Shown: positions 35,706 to 46,200, counted from the stretch's first letter. The stretch: DNA of 64,000 bases from JAVJUV01 sp040220415 (GCA_040220415.1 JAVJUV010000117.1:24205-88204), one strand, 5' to 3'. The notes: generated by a model from the letters alone, not told the origin. Numbers and translations are program-made.

Positions 35706-35996
35706 ATGGAACAACTTATTGCACAACTTGTAGGCGGAGCTATTGGCGGCATGGGTGGCGGCAAGGCCGTCAAGGGCGCCGACATGGGCGGCATCGGCAA
35801 CCTGATTGCGGGGGCCGTCGGCGGCGTCGGCGGTGGACAATTGCTGGGCGGCCTGATGTCGGGCGGCGCGGATGCCGCGGCGGCGGCGGGCGGAATCGAT
35901 ATCGCCTCGCTGGCCTCGAACCTTGTCGGCGGCGGCGTGGGCGGCCTGATCGTTCAGGTCGTGGTCGGAATGATCCTGAACAAGATGCGCGGCTGA
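35706..35996 (+). CDS. Small glycine-rich membrane-type protein
   Basis: A 96-residue protein made of glycine-, alanine- and hydrophobic residues in GxxxG-like repeats (GGAIGGMGGGK, GAVGGVGGGQLLGGLM, NLVGGGVGGLIVQVVVGMIL). The composition suggests tightly packed membrane helices or an amyloid-like/holin-like assembly. AAGGGTGG precedes the ATG. No family is recognised. It lies alone between suhB and metR, both on the opposite strand. Confidence 0.6.
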   Translation: MEQLIAQLVGGAIGGMGGGKAVKGADMGGIGNLIAGAVGGVGGGQLLGGLMSGGADAAAAAGGIDIASLASNLVGGGVGGLIVQVVVGMILNKMRG

Positions 35997-36015
35997 CACA
36001 CCAGAAGGGGCGGTC

Positions 36016-36933
36016 TCACGACTTGAGATCGCCCCGCTGCAACTGCACCGGGATCTTGCGGGCAAGGCGCAGAAGATGCGCCATGAAAGGTTTCGTCGTG
36101 TCATCCGATCGCGTAGCGGCGTAGAGCCGTTTGGTCACGCCTGTCGCGGTCAGGGGCCGGGTGACGTAGTCGGAGTGGTAGCGCACTTCGCGCACCACCC
36201 AGTCCGGCAGCACCGCCACGCCCCGGTTCGACGCCACAAGCAAGAGGATTACCGCCGTCAGCTCGACCTGGCGGATTGCCCGCGGCTCGACCTTGGCAGG
36301 CGTCAGGAGTTCGGTGAAGACGTCCAGACGCGCGCGGTCAACGGGATAGGTGATCAGCAACTCGTCGCGGAAATCCTCGGCAACGACGAAATCCTTCTGT
36401 GCAAGCGGGTGCTGGGCGGAGGCGACGAAGACCGGCTCGTAATCGAACAGCGCCGTGAAATCGACGCCGGAGAGATCCTCGGGGTCGGACGAGACCACCA
36501 GATCGACTTCCTCGCGTTCGAGCGCTGGCATGGCGCCGAAGGCGAGACCGGGGCGGATATCGACATCGACCTCGGGCCACGCCTTGCGGAACTCCTCGAG
36601 GACAGGAAACAGCCATTCGAAACAGGCATGGCACTCGATGGCGATGTGCAGCCGTCCGGACTTGCCCGACCGAAGCGACGCGAAATCGTCTTCCAGCGCT
36701 TCGATTTCCGGAAGAACCTTTTCGGCAAGTTTCAACAGCCGGTGCCCCGCCGCGGAAAGCTTCAGGGGTTTCGAGCGCCGAGCGAACAGCTCGACACCCG
36801 CCTGTTCCTCCAGCCCCTTCACCTGATGGCTGAGCGCGGATTGCGTGATGTTCAGAATGTCGGCCGCCCGCGCCAGACCGCCCGCCTCGTGGATGGCCCG
36901 AATGGTGCGCAGATGGCGGAACTCGATATGCAT
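36016..36933 (-). CDS. metR: LysR-type methionine regulator MetR
   Basis: Homocysteine-responsive activator of methionine genes, 305 residues. The winged HTH (1-60) starts MHIEFRHLRTIRAIHEAGG and the effector domain has the MetR landmarks IAIECHACFEWLFPVLEEF, LDLVVSSDP-like EEVDLVVSSDPED and LITYPVDRARLDVF. Alignment from memory to E. coli MetR is close across its length. It is divergent from metF with a dyad in the gap, the standard MetR arrangement. The ATG at 36933 was chosen because it gives the exact family start. Confidence 0.9.
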   Translation of the reverse strand: MHIEFRHLRTIRAIHEAGGLARAADILNITQSALSHQVKGLEEQAGVELFARRSKPLKLSAAGHRLLKLAEKVLPEIEALEDDFASLRSGKSGRLHIAIECHACFEWLFPVLEEFRKAWPEVDVDIRPGLAFGAMPALEREEVDLVVSSDPEDLSGVDFTALFDYEPVFVASAQHPLAQKDFVVAEDFRDELLITYPVDRARLDVFTELLTPAKVEPRAIRQVELTAVILLLVASNRGVAVLPDWVVREVRYHSDYVTRPLTATGVTKRLYAATRSDDTTKPFMAHLLRLARKIPVQLQRGDLKS

Positions 36934-36972
36934 TATGAAGCCGGCCTCATGATGGTGATGAGAATTATGAAT

Positions 36973-37000
36973 TTGTCTCACAATACGTTGTGTGGGACAA
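36973..37000. promoter_or_regulatory. Dyad in the metR-metF intergenic region
   Basis: TTGTCTCACA, eight bases, TGTGGGACAA: nine of ten positions are inverted-repeat matched. It lies midway between the divergent starts and may be the MetR operator, although it does not match the enterobacterial TGAA-N5-TTCA box. Confidence 0.45.
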
Positions 37001-37024
37001 GGGTTGACCGAAACGGAGAACAAC

Positions 37025-37891
37025 ATGTCCGCCCCCACGATTTCCTTCGAGTTCTTTCCGCCCAAGTCGCTCGATGCGTCGTTCCAGCTTTGGGACACGA
37101 TCAAGGCGCTTCAGCACCTTGACCCGTCGTTCGTGTCTGTCACCTACGGCGCGGGCGGGACGACGCGGCAATTGACGCACGAAGCGGTCGAGACCATTCG
37201 GGGACGCACCGGGGTCGACGTTGCCGCGCATCTGACGTGCGTGGACGCGAGCCGTGAGGAAACGCTGGAGATCGCCGACCGGTACGCGGCGGCGGGCGTG
37301 ACGAAGATCGTGGCGCTTCGCGGCGATCCACCTGCGGAAAGCGGCGGCTTCCGGCCCCACGACGAAGGCTTCGCCAGCTCGGTCGAACTGGTCGAAGCGC
37401 TGGCCGAGACGGGAAAGTTCGACATCACCGTGGGCGCCTATCCCGATCCGCATCCCGACGCCGGACACGACGGGGCGGACGTGGAGTGGCTGAAGCGCAA
37501 GATCGACGCGGGCGCGACCAGCGCGATCACGCAGTTCTTCTTCGAGGCGGATACGTTCTTCCGCTTCCGCGACCGGTGCGCGAAGGCCGGTATTGATGCA
37601 CCGGTCCTGCCCGGCATCCTGCCGATCCAGTCGTGGACCGGTGTCAGGAAGTTCGCCGCACGCTGCGGGGCGCGCATTCCGCCGGCGCTCGAGCGCGGTT
37701 TCGAGACCGCCGAGCGCGATGGACGGACGCAATTGCTGGCTCTTACGCATTGCACCACGCTTTGCACCCGTCTTCTGGACGAGGGCGTGGAGCACCTGCA
37801 TTTCTACACGCTGAACCGTCCGGACATGACGCGGGAAGTGGTTCATGCGCTGGGACTGGTGCCGCCTGCGGTCCTTGAAAAGGTCGCCTGA
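37025..37891 (+). CDS. metF: 5,10-methylenetetrahydrofolate reductase
   Basis: FAD enzyme that reduces methylene-THF to 5-methyl-THF, the methyl donor for methionine synthase. The 288-residue product starts SFEFFPPKS and has SVTYGAGGTTR (about 39-49), AHLTCVD, VALRGDPP and ITQFFFEADTFFRF, all diagnostic of MetF. The ATG at 37025 has GGAG seven bases upstream. Divergent from metR, which probably activates it. Confidence 0.96.
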   Translation: MSAPTISFEFFPPKSLDASFQLWDTIKALQHLDPSFVSVTYGAGGTTRQLTHEAVETIRGRTGVDVAAHLTCVDASREETLEIADRYAAAGVTKIVALRGDPPAESGGFRPHDEGFASSVELVEALAETGKFDITVGAYPDPHPDAGHDGADVEWLKRKIDAGATSAITQFFFEADTFFRFRDRCAKAGIDAPVLPGILPIQSWTGVRKFAARCGARIPPALERGFETAERDGRTQLLALTHCTTLCTRLLDEGVEHLHFYTLNRPDMTREVVHALGLVPPAVLEKVA

Positions 37892-37909
37892 TCCGGTCAT
37901 GCCGCAATT

Positions 37910-38983
37910 CTAGATCGCAACGCTGGCCGCCGTGTCGGATGGAAACTCGCGCGCTCGCGGCGAGCGGCCGACCGCGCTGGGATGAAGGGTCTCCGAAGTA
38001 TCCTGGCCGATAACACGTTTCTTTCGGGCAAGGAAATACTTGCCCCATCCCCTCAGCGTGCCCACGGATTTCGCGTCCGGGTCGGTCGGGAACCGGCCAC
38101 GCCAGCCGTCCGGCAGCGGCAGGTCGCAGTGTTCCAGTTTTTCCAACATCCAGATCAGCGGGATATTGGACAAGGGCCGGGCGTCGCTGAACCCCGACAA
38201 CTGGCCGCCGACGTCGCCGTGACTGCCGCGGAACCAGACCTGCTCGATCATGCCGGGGTGGGTCGGCGGGCATTCCCAGAGGACTGGCTTGAAGGCCTCG
38301 CGGTTCTCGTCGAGAGCAAGCGCATGGAAACCGTGCCGGACGTTCGGCCCCAGTTCGTGGCTGTGGAAAGCGTGCTTGACCTCTTCCCATTTCCAGACGA
38401 AGGGCGCCCGGAACCCCAGCGACTTCACCGTATCGAAGACCCCGATCATCTCGATCGGAACATCGCGGTGACAATGCTCGGCCGCGAATCGGGCCGCGGT
38501 GGCGGCCGCGGTGTCGAAGCGATAGTGACGATAGGCCTCGCGCACCATGCGTTCGGTGGCACATTCGGAGCGGACGAGGCCGACACGGTCGATGACGCCC
38601 GCGAGTGACCGGACAGCGTAGGCGCCGCGGGAATAGCCGATCAGGAAGATACGGTCCCCGGAACGATAGCGGCTGGCCAGCCAGCCGTAGATCCGCTGGA
38701 TCTGGCGGTTGATCCCGCGCCCCTCGATGATGTCGAGCGTCTTGGACCAGTCTTCCCACTGGTTTCCGGCCTCGTAGAGAATACCGATGTTCTGCGATGC
38801 CGCCGCTTCCGCCAAAAGCTTGTAGATCAGGCCGATGTTGGTTTCATCACCCTCGTCGAGGGTGGACATGGTTCCGTCCAGAATGATCACATGGTCGACC
38901 CGGTCGCGGGTATACTGCTGGACGTGGCGCTCCGTCCGGCGAAAGAAGCCCATCAGGCCCTTTATGCGCTCTGTAAAACCCAT
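37910..38983 (-). CDS. DUF2235 alpha/beta-hydrolase protein
   Basis: A 357-residue cytosolic alpha/beta-hydrolase fold of the DUF2235 family, related to the T6SS phospholipase effector Tle1 group. The nucleophile elbow is GYSRGA with Ser118, an Asp/Gly strand IILDGTMS is at 33-40, and the catalytic histidine motif SHGDVGG is at 254-260. No signal peptide and no T6SS genes are nearby, so an intracellular esterase or lipase is more likely than an effector. The C-terminal 40 residues are basic and low in structure. Substrate unknown. Confidence 0.82.
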   Translation of the reverse strand: MGFTERIKGLMGFFRRTERHVQQYTRDRVDHVIILDGTMSTLDEGDETNIGLIYKLLAEAAASQNIGILYEAGNQWEDWSKTLDIIEGRGINRQIQRIYGWLASRYRSGDRIFLIGYSRGAYAVRSLAGVIDRVGLVRSECATERMVREAYRHYRFDTAAATAARFAAEHCHRDVPIEMIGVFDTVKSLGFRAPFVWKWEEVKHAFHSHELGPNVRHGFHALALDENREAFKPVLWECPPTHPGMIEQVWFRGSHGDVGGQLSGFSDARPLSNIPLIWMLEKLEHCDLPLPDGWRGRFPTDPDAKSVGTLRGWGKYFLARKKRVIGQDTSETLHPSAVGRSPRAREFPSDTAASVAI

Positions 38984-39103
38984 TTACGCGACCGTGATCT
39001 ATCTCCTAACTCGATACACAGATAATGTGCCGAGGAACCGCCTTCGACAGTTCCTTCAAATGCTCGCGAAAAAGTCAGGCGCCAATGCGGCGGCGTGAGG
39101 GTA

Positions 39104-41395
39104 TTACTCTGCCGCCATCCGGGTCCCGTTCAGCGCGCGCCAGACACGTGCGGCGGTGAACGGCATCTGGATATCGCCGCCCCCGGCCGAGGTCACCGCA
39201 TCCGTCACCGCGTTGGCGATCGCCGCAAGCGCGCCGACGGTGCCCGCCTCGCCGCAGCCCTTCATGCCCATCGGGTTGTATAGGGACGGCACAGGTTCGG
39301 TCGTGAAACGGATCATCGGCAGGTCCTGGGCGCGCGGCATACCGTAATCCATGAACGAGGCGGTCAGAAGCTGGCCTTCATCGTCGTAGACCACATGCTC
39401 GGTGATGGCCTGGCCAAGGCCCTGCGCCACGCCGCCATGAACCTGACCTTCGGCCAGCATCGGGTTGATAAGATTTCCGAAATCGTCGGTAACGGTATAG
39501 CGGTCGACGGACAGTTGCCCCGTCTCGGGGTCGATCTCGACCTCGGCCACGTGACAGCCGTTCGGAAACGAACGCGCTTCGAGCGTGATCCGTTCCTGCA
39601 CGTCGAGAAGGTCCTTGCGGCCATCGTCGCGCGCCATCCGGGCGACCTCGAGCATGGTCGGCGTCTCGTTCGAGCCGGGGATGCGGAAACGCTCGTCGTC
39701 GAACTCCACGCCGTCGGTTCCGGTCTTGTCGGCGAGATACTCGGCGAATTGCTTTCGGATCGTCGTCGCCGTGGCCAGCGTTGCCGTCGACTGGACCGTC
39801 ACAGAGCGCGAGCCGCCTGTGCCGCCGCCCTGCGGGATCAGATCGGAATCGCCCTGAACGATGCGTATCGCCTCGACCGGGATGCCGGTGTGATCCGAAA
39901 GAAATGTCGCATAGACCGTCTCGTGCCCCTGACCGTTGGACTGGGTGCCGACATACAGGCTGACGGTTCCGTCGTCCTCGAACACCACGCGGGCATTTTC
40001 ACCGGGGTCGCCCAGGATAGATTCGATGTAGTAGCAGATCCCCTGCCCCCGGATTTTTCCGTTTTCTTCCGATATCTTGCGGCGCGCAGCGAAACCAGGC
40101 ACATCCGCCTCGACCATGACGCGGTCCATGACACGGTTGAAGTCTCCCACGTCATAGGTGTCGGCGATGGCGGTCTTGTAGGGGAACTTCTCGGGCAGGA
40201 TGAAGCTTTTGCGGCGCAGCTCCCACGGGTCGACACCCAGGGTCCGGGCGGCGTTGTCCATCGAACGTTCCAGCGCGAAGATCGCTTCGGGCCGGCCGGC
40301 GCCGCGGTAGGCATCGACCTGGGTGGTCGTGGTGAAGATGCCGCGGCAGCGCAGATAGACGTTCTGAACGTCGTAGACTCCCATTGCGACCTTGGCGAAA
40401 AGATCGGTCTGGATCGGCTGGGCGAAGGTCGAGTTGTAGGCGCCGATGTTGCAGGTCGTGTCGGTGCGGTACCCGATAAGTCTGTGGTCGGCATCGAAGG
40501 CCATTTCGGTGTCGGTTATCAGGTCGCGCCCGCTATTGTCGGTCAGCATCGCCTCGGTGCGCTCGGACATCCAGCGAACCGGGCGGCCAATCGCCATCGC
40601 GGCAGCGGCGACGGCATAGTAGTCGGGGTAATCCATCCCCTTCATGCCGAACCCGCCGCCGACATCCGGGTTTGTGACGCGGATTTTGCCGGGCTCCAGC
40701 CCGAAACACCTGGCAAGGTTCTTCTGCATCCCCCAGACGCCTTGCCCGCCGAAAGCGAAGTGCAGCCGCTGGCCGTCCCATTCGGCGAAACAGCCGCGCG
40801 GCTCCATCGAATTCGCGATCACGCGGTTGTCGACGATCCGGGTCCTGACCACATGGGCCGCGCCGTCGAACACCGCCGCCACGGCGTCGGCGTCCCCCTT
40901 GTCCCAGTCGAAAGCGACGTTGTCGGGGGCGGTGTCGTGGATGGTTTCACCGCCCGGCGCCACGTCGACCTTCGCCGGCAGATCGTCGATCTGGACAAGA
41001 ACCGCCTCGGCGGCGTCCTTGGCCTGGTTCTTTGTCTCGGCGACGATAATCGCGATCGGTTCACCGACGAAGCGCACCTTGCCTTTGGCCAGCAGACGGC
41101 GGTCGGTATCGGCGCCCTTGGAGCCGTCCCGATTGTCGACGCGCGTGCCGCGCATGACGTAGTCGATCCCCATCGATTGCAGATCCTCGGCCGCCAGTGC
41201 CAATGCGACGCCGGGCATGTCCCGGACCTCTGACAGGTCGACCGGATCCAGCGCGCCGTGGGCAACCTGGCTGCGCACGAAGACCGCGTGAAGCGCGTTG
41301 GCCGGCGCGATGTCGTCTACATATCGACCGTGACCCGTGATGAAGCGCTGATCCTCGAACCGGCGAACCGGTTGCGACTTGCCGAACTTGTCCAT
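39104..41395 (-). CDS. Xanthine dehydrogenase-family molybdopterin subunit (form II CoxL-like)
   Basis: Large molybdenum-cofactor subunit of the xanthine oxidase family, 763 residues. The active-site loop is AYRGAGR at 362-368, the form II type, instead of the AYXCSFR of true CO dehydrogenase. Other cofactor segments are NPDVGGGFGMK (about 242-252), GQSNGQGHE-like SNGQGHETVYA, and the catalytic Glu716 in GCGEAGTVGA. It should oxidise an aldehyde or heterocycle by hydroxylation, not CO. The usual FAD (CoxM) and [2Fe-2S] (CoxS) subunits are absent from both sides, so partners must be elsewhere. GGAGA precedes the ATG. Confidence 0.85.
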   Translation of the reverse strand: MDKFGKSQPVRRFEDQRFITGHGRYVDDIAPANALHAVFVRSQVAHGALDPVDLSEVRDMPGVALALAAEDLQSMGIDYVMRGTRVDNRDGSKGADTDRRLLAKGKVRFVGEPIAIIVAETKNQAKDAAEAVLVQIDDLPAKVDVAPGGETIHDTAPDNVAFDWDKGDADAVAAVFDGAAHVVRTRIVDNRVIANSMEPRGCFAEWDGQRLHFAFGGQGVWGMQKNLARCFGLEPGKIRVTNPDVGGGFGMKGMDYPDYYAVAAAAMAIGRPVRWMSERTEAMLTDNSGRDLITDTEMAFDADHRLIGYRTDTTCNIGAYNSTFAQPIQTDLFAKVAMGVYDVQNVYLRCRGIFTTTTQVDAYRGAGRPEAIFALERSMDNAARTLGVDPWELRRKSFILPEKFPYKTAIADTYDVGDFNRVMDRVMVEADVPGFAARRKISEENGKIRGQGICYYIESILGDPGENARVVFEDDGTVSLYVGTQSNGQGHETVYATFLSDHTGIPVEAIRIVQGDSDLIPQGGGTGGSRSVTVQSTATLATATTIRKQFAEYLADKTGTDGVEFDDERFRIPGSNETPTMLEVARMARDDGRKDLLDVQERITLEARSFPNGCHVAEVEIDPETGQLSVDRYTVTDDFGNLINPMLAEGQVHGGVAQGLGQAITEHVVYDDEGQLLTASFMDYGMPRAQDLPMIRFTTEPVPSLYNPMGMKGCGEAGTVGALAAIANAVTDAVTSAGGGDIQMPFTAARVWRALNGTRMAAE

Positions 41396-41454
41396 GAACG
41401 TCTCCGATGTTCCGTTGCTGCGGAACCTAACGGGCGACGCGCCGGTGTCCACCC

Positions 41455-42594
41455 TCAGACAAGGCTTTCGACGGTCTCGATCCGTTCGGTGCCGTATCCG
41501 TTGAACCGGGTAAGGGTCGCGCGCGAGTAGGCACCCATCCCGTGGAACAATATCCAGTCGCCCTCGGCCAGATCGATGGGAAGCGGGACCCGGCCCGGCA
41601 AACGGTCGAGGCTGTCGCAGGTCGGGCCGAAAACGATGCAGGGACGCGTGTCCGGCGCAGGACGCCGGCCGGATTGCGGCACCACCTCGATGCGGTCGAC
41701 ATTGCCGAGGATCGGGGCCTCGGCGAAGCTGCCGTAGATGCCGTCGTTCAGAAAGACCGTGCCGTCGTCGCGAACCGCCTTGACGCGGGTGGCCGCGGTA
41801 AAGGCTTCGGCCACCATCGCCCTGCCCGGTTCGCAGACAAGGTCGGGCCGGTCGTTGCCGAACGCATGCCGGACGGCGGCGTCGATCCCGGTGAAGATCG
41901 TATCCAGGTCGGGCGCGGCGCCGGTGCGGTGCGCGGCGAAGCCGCCACCGACGTTGAGCCGCCGAAGGCGCACACCGGCGCGTTGCGCAACGCGCGCGCA
42001 TTCATGGATATAGGCGGCCCACGCGGCCGGATCGGCGCATTGCGTGCCCGGATGGAATGTCATCGCGGGAACGAGGCCCCGTTCAGCGACCCGCCGCAGC
42101 AGGACCGCCGACTGGTCTGGCGTCGCGCCGAACTTGGCGCCGAAATCGTAGGCCGCCCCGGCCACGGGCAAGTGCAGGCGGACGGCGATTTCGGTTCCGG
42201 CGTCGATCCCGGAGGCGAGAAGCTTCTCGAGCTCGCCCAGGCAATCGACCGAATAGGACCGCACGCCGAAGTCCCGTGCCAGGCGGATCTCGGCGGTCGA
42301 GCGGACCGGGTTGTTGTAGTGAAGCGCGGCAGCGGGCGCGACCGAGCGGACCGCCCGCATCTCGGCCGGCGAGGCGACATCGAACGCCGTGAGACCCGTC
42401 GCCACAAGGTTCTCGAGCACCTCGAGCGCGTCGTTGGCCTTGACCGCATAGGTCACCAGCCCGGGAAAACCCGACTGAAAGCGTTTCGCGGTCCGGTGCA
42501 GGACATCCGGCGCGAAGAATAGAACGGCGTCGTCGGGACGCGCGGACAGAAGGTGCGCGCGGGGACAGGACCAAAGGGCTGGAACGAGTCGCAT
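41455..42594 (-). CDS. Ornithine decarboxylase-type PLP enzyme (fold type III)
   Basis: A 379-residue member of the eukaryotic-type ODC/diaminopimelate decarboxylase family. PLP is held by Lys52 (YAVKAND), with FHPG (His181), GGGF at 216-219 and EPGR at 255-258 binding its phosphate. The ODC-specific Cys327 is in GPTCDSLD (323-330), favouring ornithine (or lysine/ornithine) decarboxylation to putrescine over diaminopimelate. AGGAGGA precedes the ATG. It is divergent from an AsnC/Lrp regulator that may control it. Confidence 0.82.
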   Translation of the reverse strand: MRLVPALWSCPRAHLLSARPDDAVLFFAPDVLHRTAKRFQSGFPGLVTYAVKANDALEVLENLVATGLTAFDVASPAEMRAVRSVAPAAALHYNNPVRSTAEIRLARDFGVRSYSVDCLGELEKLLASGIDAGTEIAVRLHLPVAGAAYDFGAKFGATPDQSAVLLRRVAERGLVPAMTFHPGTQCADPAAWAAYIHECARVAQRAGVRLRRLNVGGGFAAHRTGAAPDLDTIFTGIDAAVRHAFGNDRPDLVCEPGRAMVAEAFTAATRVKAVRDDGTVFLNDGIYGSFAEAPILGNVDRIEVVPQSGRRPAPDTRPCIVFGPTCDSLDRLPGRVPLPIDLAEGDWILFHGMGAYSRATLTRFNGYGTERIETVESLV

Positions 42595-42676
42595 GTATCC
42601 TCCTGCATTCATCCGCCTTCGATGATCCCGTCACGCTTCGCCACTTTGAACGAGCAACTTGTCGCTTTATCTTGTC

Positions 42677-42690
42677 ATTTCATGCGAAAT
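42677..42690. promoter_or_regulatory. Palindrome between the decarboxylase and AsnC/Lrp genes
   Basis: ATTTC-ATGC-GAAAT, perfect five-base arms, 18 bases before the regulator ATG and followed by another ACGAAAT. The size and AT-rich arms fit an Lrp/AsnC site. Confidence 0.45.
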
Positions 42691-42707
42691 CACGAAATTA
42701 TCGGCAT

Positions 42708-43139
42708 ATGGACGAAATCGACGAAGCCCTACTGACCCTTCTGAAGCAGAACGCCCGTATTCCGGTGGCGGCGCTGGCCCAATCGCTGGGGTTGGCGCGG
42801 TCGACGGTTCAGTCGCGGCTGGAACGGCTGGAACGGCAGGGCGTGATCGCGGGTTATACCGTCAGGCTCGGCTCGGCCGTCGAGAAAAACACGATCCGCG
42901 CCACGGCACTTGTGCAGATCGAGCCGCGAACGCTGCCCGCGGTTCTGGCGCGGCTGAAAGGCGTGCGCGAAGTGGCCAGCGCGCATACCGCCAGCGGGCG
43001 CTTCGACCTGATCGTGAGCCTGACCGCGACATCGACCGAGGCGCTTGACCGGGCGCTGGACGCCATCGGCGACGTACCTGGCGTGCGGTCTTCGGAGTCG
43101 CTGGTCCACCTTTCCACCAAGATTGACCGGATGGTCTGA
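42708..43139 (+). CDS. Lrp/AsnC-family transcriptional regulator
   Basis: A 143-residue regulator of the feast/famine family. The N-terminal HTH (about 5-50) contains PVAALAQSLGLARSTVQSRL and ends at GVIAGYTV; the C-terminal RAM ligand-binding domain follows (about 60-140). It is divergent from the ODC-type gene and probably senses an amino acid or polyamine precursor. valS follows 64 bases later on the same strand. Confidence 0.88.
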   Translation: MDEIDEALLTLLKQNARIPVAALAQSLGLARSTVQSRLERLERQGVIAGYTVRLGSAVEKNTIRATALVQIEPRTLPAVLARLKGVREVASAHTASGRFDLIVSLTATSTEALDRALDAIGDVPGVRSSESLVHLSTKIDRMV

Positions 43140-43203
43140 GCCCAAGGGGTTTCCCTCGCCTTGCAGGGCCGCTAAATGGTCCGCGACCGCAAGGGAAAGA
43201 CCC

Positions 43204-46200
43204 ATGGAAAAGACATTCGACGCATCCGAAGCCGAAGCACGCATCTATCGCGAATGGGAACAGTCCGGCGCCTTCAGGGCGGGCGCGAACGCGTCCTCGG
43301 ACGAGACGTTCTCGATCATGATCCCGCCGCCCAACGTGACGGGCGTGCTGCACATGGGCCATGCGTTCAACAACACTCTTCAGGATATCCTGATCCGCTG
43401 GCACCGGATGCGGGGTCACGACACGCTGTGGCAGCCCGGTCAGGATCACGCCGGCATCGCAACGCAGATGGTGGTCGAGCGCGAACTGGCCAAGGCGGGC
43501 AACAAGGGGCGCCGCGAGTTGGGACGCGAAGCCTTCACGAACAAGGTCTGGGAGTGGAAAAAGCAATCCGGCGGCACGATCATCGAGCAGCTGAAGCGTC
43601 TTGGCGCCTCGTGCGACTGGTCGCGGAACGCCTTCACCATGTCGGGCGCGCCGGGTGCGCCCGAGGGGGAGGAAGGCAACTTCCACGACGCGGTGATCCG
43701 CGTCTTCGTCAAGATGTACGAAGATGGGCTGATCTATCGCGGCAAGCGTCTGGTGAACTGGGATCCGCATTTCGAGACCGCGATTTCCGACCTGGAAGTC
43801 GAGAATATCGAGGTCGACGGGTTCATGTGGCACTTCAAGTACCCGCTCGCAAACGGCGCGACCTACGAATACGTCGAGAAGGATGAGGACGGGAACGTCC
43901 TTTTCACCGAGACACGCGACTACATCTCGATCGCCACCACGCGGCCGGAGACGATGTTGGGCGACGGCGCGGTCGCCGTGCATCCGTCGGACGAGCGCTA
44001 TGCGCCGATCGTCGGGAAGCTCTGCGAAATCCCGGTCGGGCCGAAAGAGCACCGCCGCCTGATCCCGATCATCACCGACGACTATCCCGACCCCGACTTC
44101 GGCTCGGGTGCGGTGAAGATAACCGGTGCCCATGATTTCAACGATTATGCCGTCGCCAAGCGTGGCGGCATCCCGATGTACCGGCTGATGGACACCAAGG
44201 CGCACATGCGCGATGATGGCCTGCCTTACGCCGAGGCCGCGCAGATCGCGATGGAAGTCGCCCGTGGCGAGCGCACGCTGACCGTATCGGAAGCCGATGC
44301 GCTGAACCTCGTGCCCGACGACCTGCGCGGGATGGACAGGTTCGTGGCCCGGGCCGAGGTGATCGAGCAGATCACGGCCGAAGGTCTTGCGGTCATGGTT
44401 CCGGGCGATCCCGAGGCGTCCGAGGGCAATGTCTGTTTCGATCCGGGCATGGTGCCTTTGGTCGAGAAAAAGAAGATCATGCAGCCTTTCGGCGACCGCT
44501 CGAAGGTCGTGATCGAGCCGATGCTGACCGACCAGTGGTTCGTCGATACCGCCAAGATCGTCGGCCCAGCGCTGGAGTCCGTGCGCGACGGGACGGTGGA
44601 GATTCTGCCCGAGCAGCACAAGAAGGTATATTTCAACTGGCTTGAGAACATCGAGCCCTGGTGCATCAGCCGTCAGCTATGGTGGGGGCATCAGATTCCT
44701 GTCTGGTACGGTTTCGACCTTTCCGGCGAAGGCTTCAGGGACGACGAGGGCGACGGCGCGCTGGATCAGCCAGAACTGATGCGCCTCCTGATCGAACAGT
44801 CGCTTCTGCGCGGCGACGAGCGCCACCATTGCGCGGCCGACTTCGAAAGCGTCGCGGCGCAATTCGCAGACGTGCTTGCCGACCTGCCGGTGCCGCTGAA
44901 CCATGCGCGCGTTGTCGAGGTTGCCGACCGGGCGGCGGCGAGGGATCTGATCTCGGCCAGCCTTGCCGACTATACCGTCAGCCAGGATCCGACGCACCTG
45001 GTCTATCCCGCGTGGCAGGACCCCGACGTGCTGGACACCTGGTTTTCTTCGGGGCTTTGGCCGATCGGCACCTTGGGCTGGCCCGAGCAGACCGACGAGT
45101 TGAAGAAATACTTCCCCACTTCCGTCCTGATCACCGGCTTCGACATCATCTTCTTCTGGGTCGCCCGGATGATGATGATGCAATACGCCACAGTGGGGCA
45201 GCGCCCCTTCGATACCGTCTATGTCCACGCGCTTGTCCGTGACGAGAAGGGAAAGAAGATGTCGAAGTCGCTGGGCAACGTGCTTGATCCGCTTGAACTG
45301 GTGGATGAGTTCGGTGCCGATGCGGTGCGTTTCACACTGACCTCGATGGCCGCGATGGGCCGGGACCTGAAGCTGTCGACGCAGCGCATCCAAGGCTATC
45401 GCAACTTCGGCACCAAGCTTTGGAACGCCGCCCGCTTCGCCGAGATGAACGGCGTGTTCGGTGCGACGCGCTGGCAGCCGGGCGCGCCATTGGCCGCGAC
45501 GGCCAACAAGTGGATCGTCGGCGAAGTCGCCCGCACGCGCGAGGCCGTGGACGAGGCGTTGGGCGCCTTCCGCTTCAACGATGCCGCGAATACGCTCTAT
45601 GCTTTCACCTATACCTATTGCGACTGGTACCTGGAATTCTCGAAGCCGCTGTTCGATACCGAGGCCGCGGACGAGACGCGCAAGGTCATGGCCTGGGCAC
45701 TGGATCAGGTTCTGATCCTGCTGCACCCGATCATGCCGTTTATCACCGAGGAGCTGTGGGGGCTTTCAGCCAGGCGCGAGAAGATGCTGATCCACGCCGA
45801 TTGGCCCACCTACGGCGCCGAGCTGGTGGACGAGGCCGCGGTGGCCGAGATGCGCTGGGTGCGCGACCTGATCGAGAAGGTCCGTAGCGTGCGCGGCGAG
45901 ATGAACGTGCCGAAATCGCTGAAAGCGCCGCTTCTGAAGCTGTCTCTGGACCCCGCCGGCGAAGCGGCCTGGGCGCGGAACGAGGCCATCATCCTGCGCG
46001 ACCGCGAAGCCGGGATCGACAGCCTGACGGCGGCCGATGCCGCCCCGAAGGGGGCCGCCACCATCGCGGTCGAGGGCGGCACCTTCGCTCTGCCGCTGGA
46101 GGGGCTGATCGACGTGGCCGCCGAAAGGTCGCGGCTGGAGAAATCGGTGGGCAAGCTGGAAAAGGAACTGAGCGGGCTTCAGGGCCGCCTGAAGAATCCG

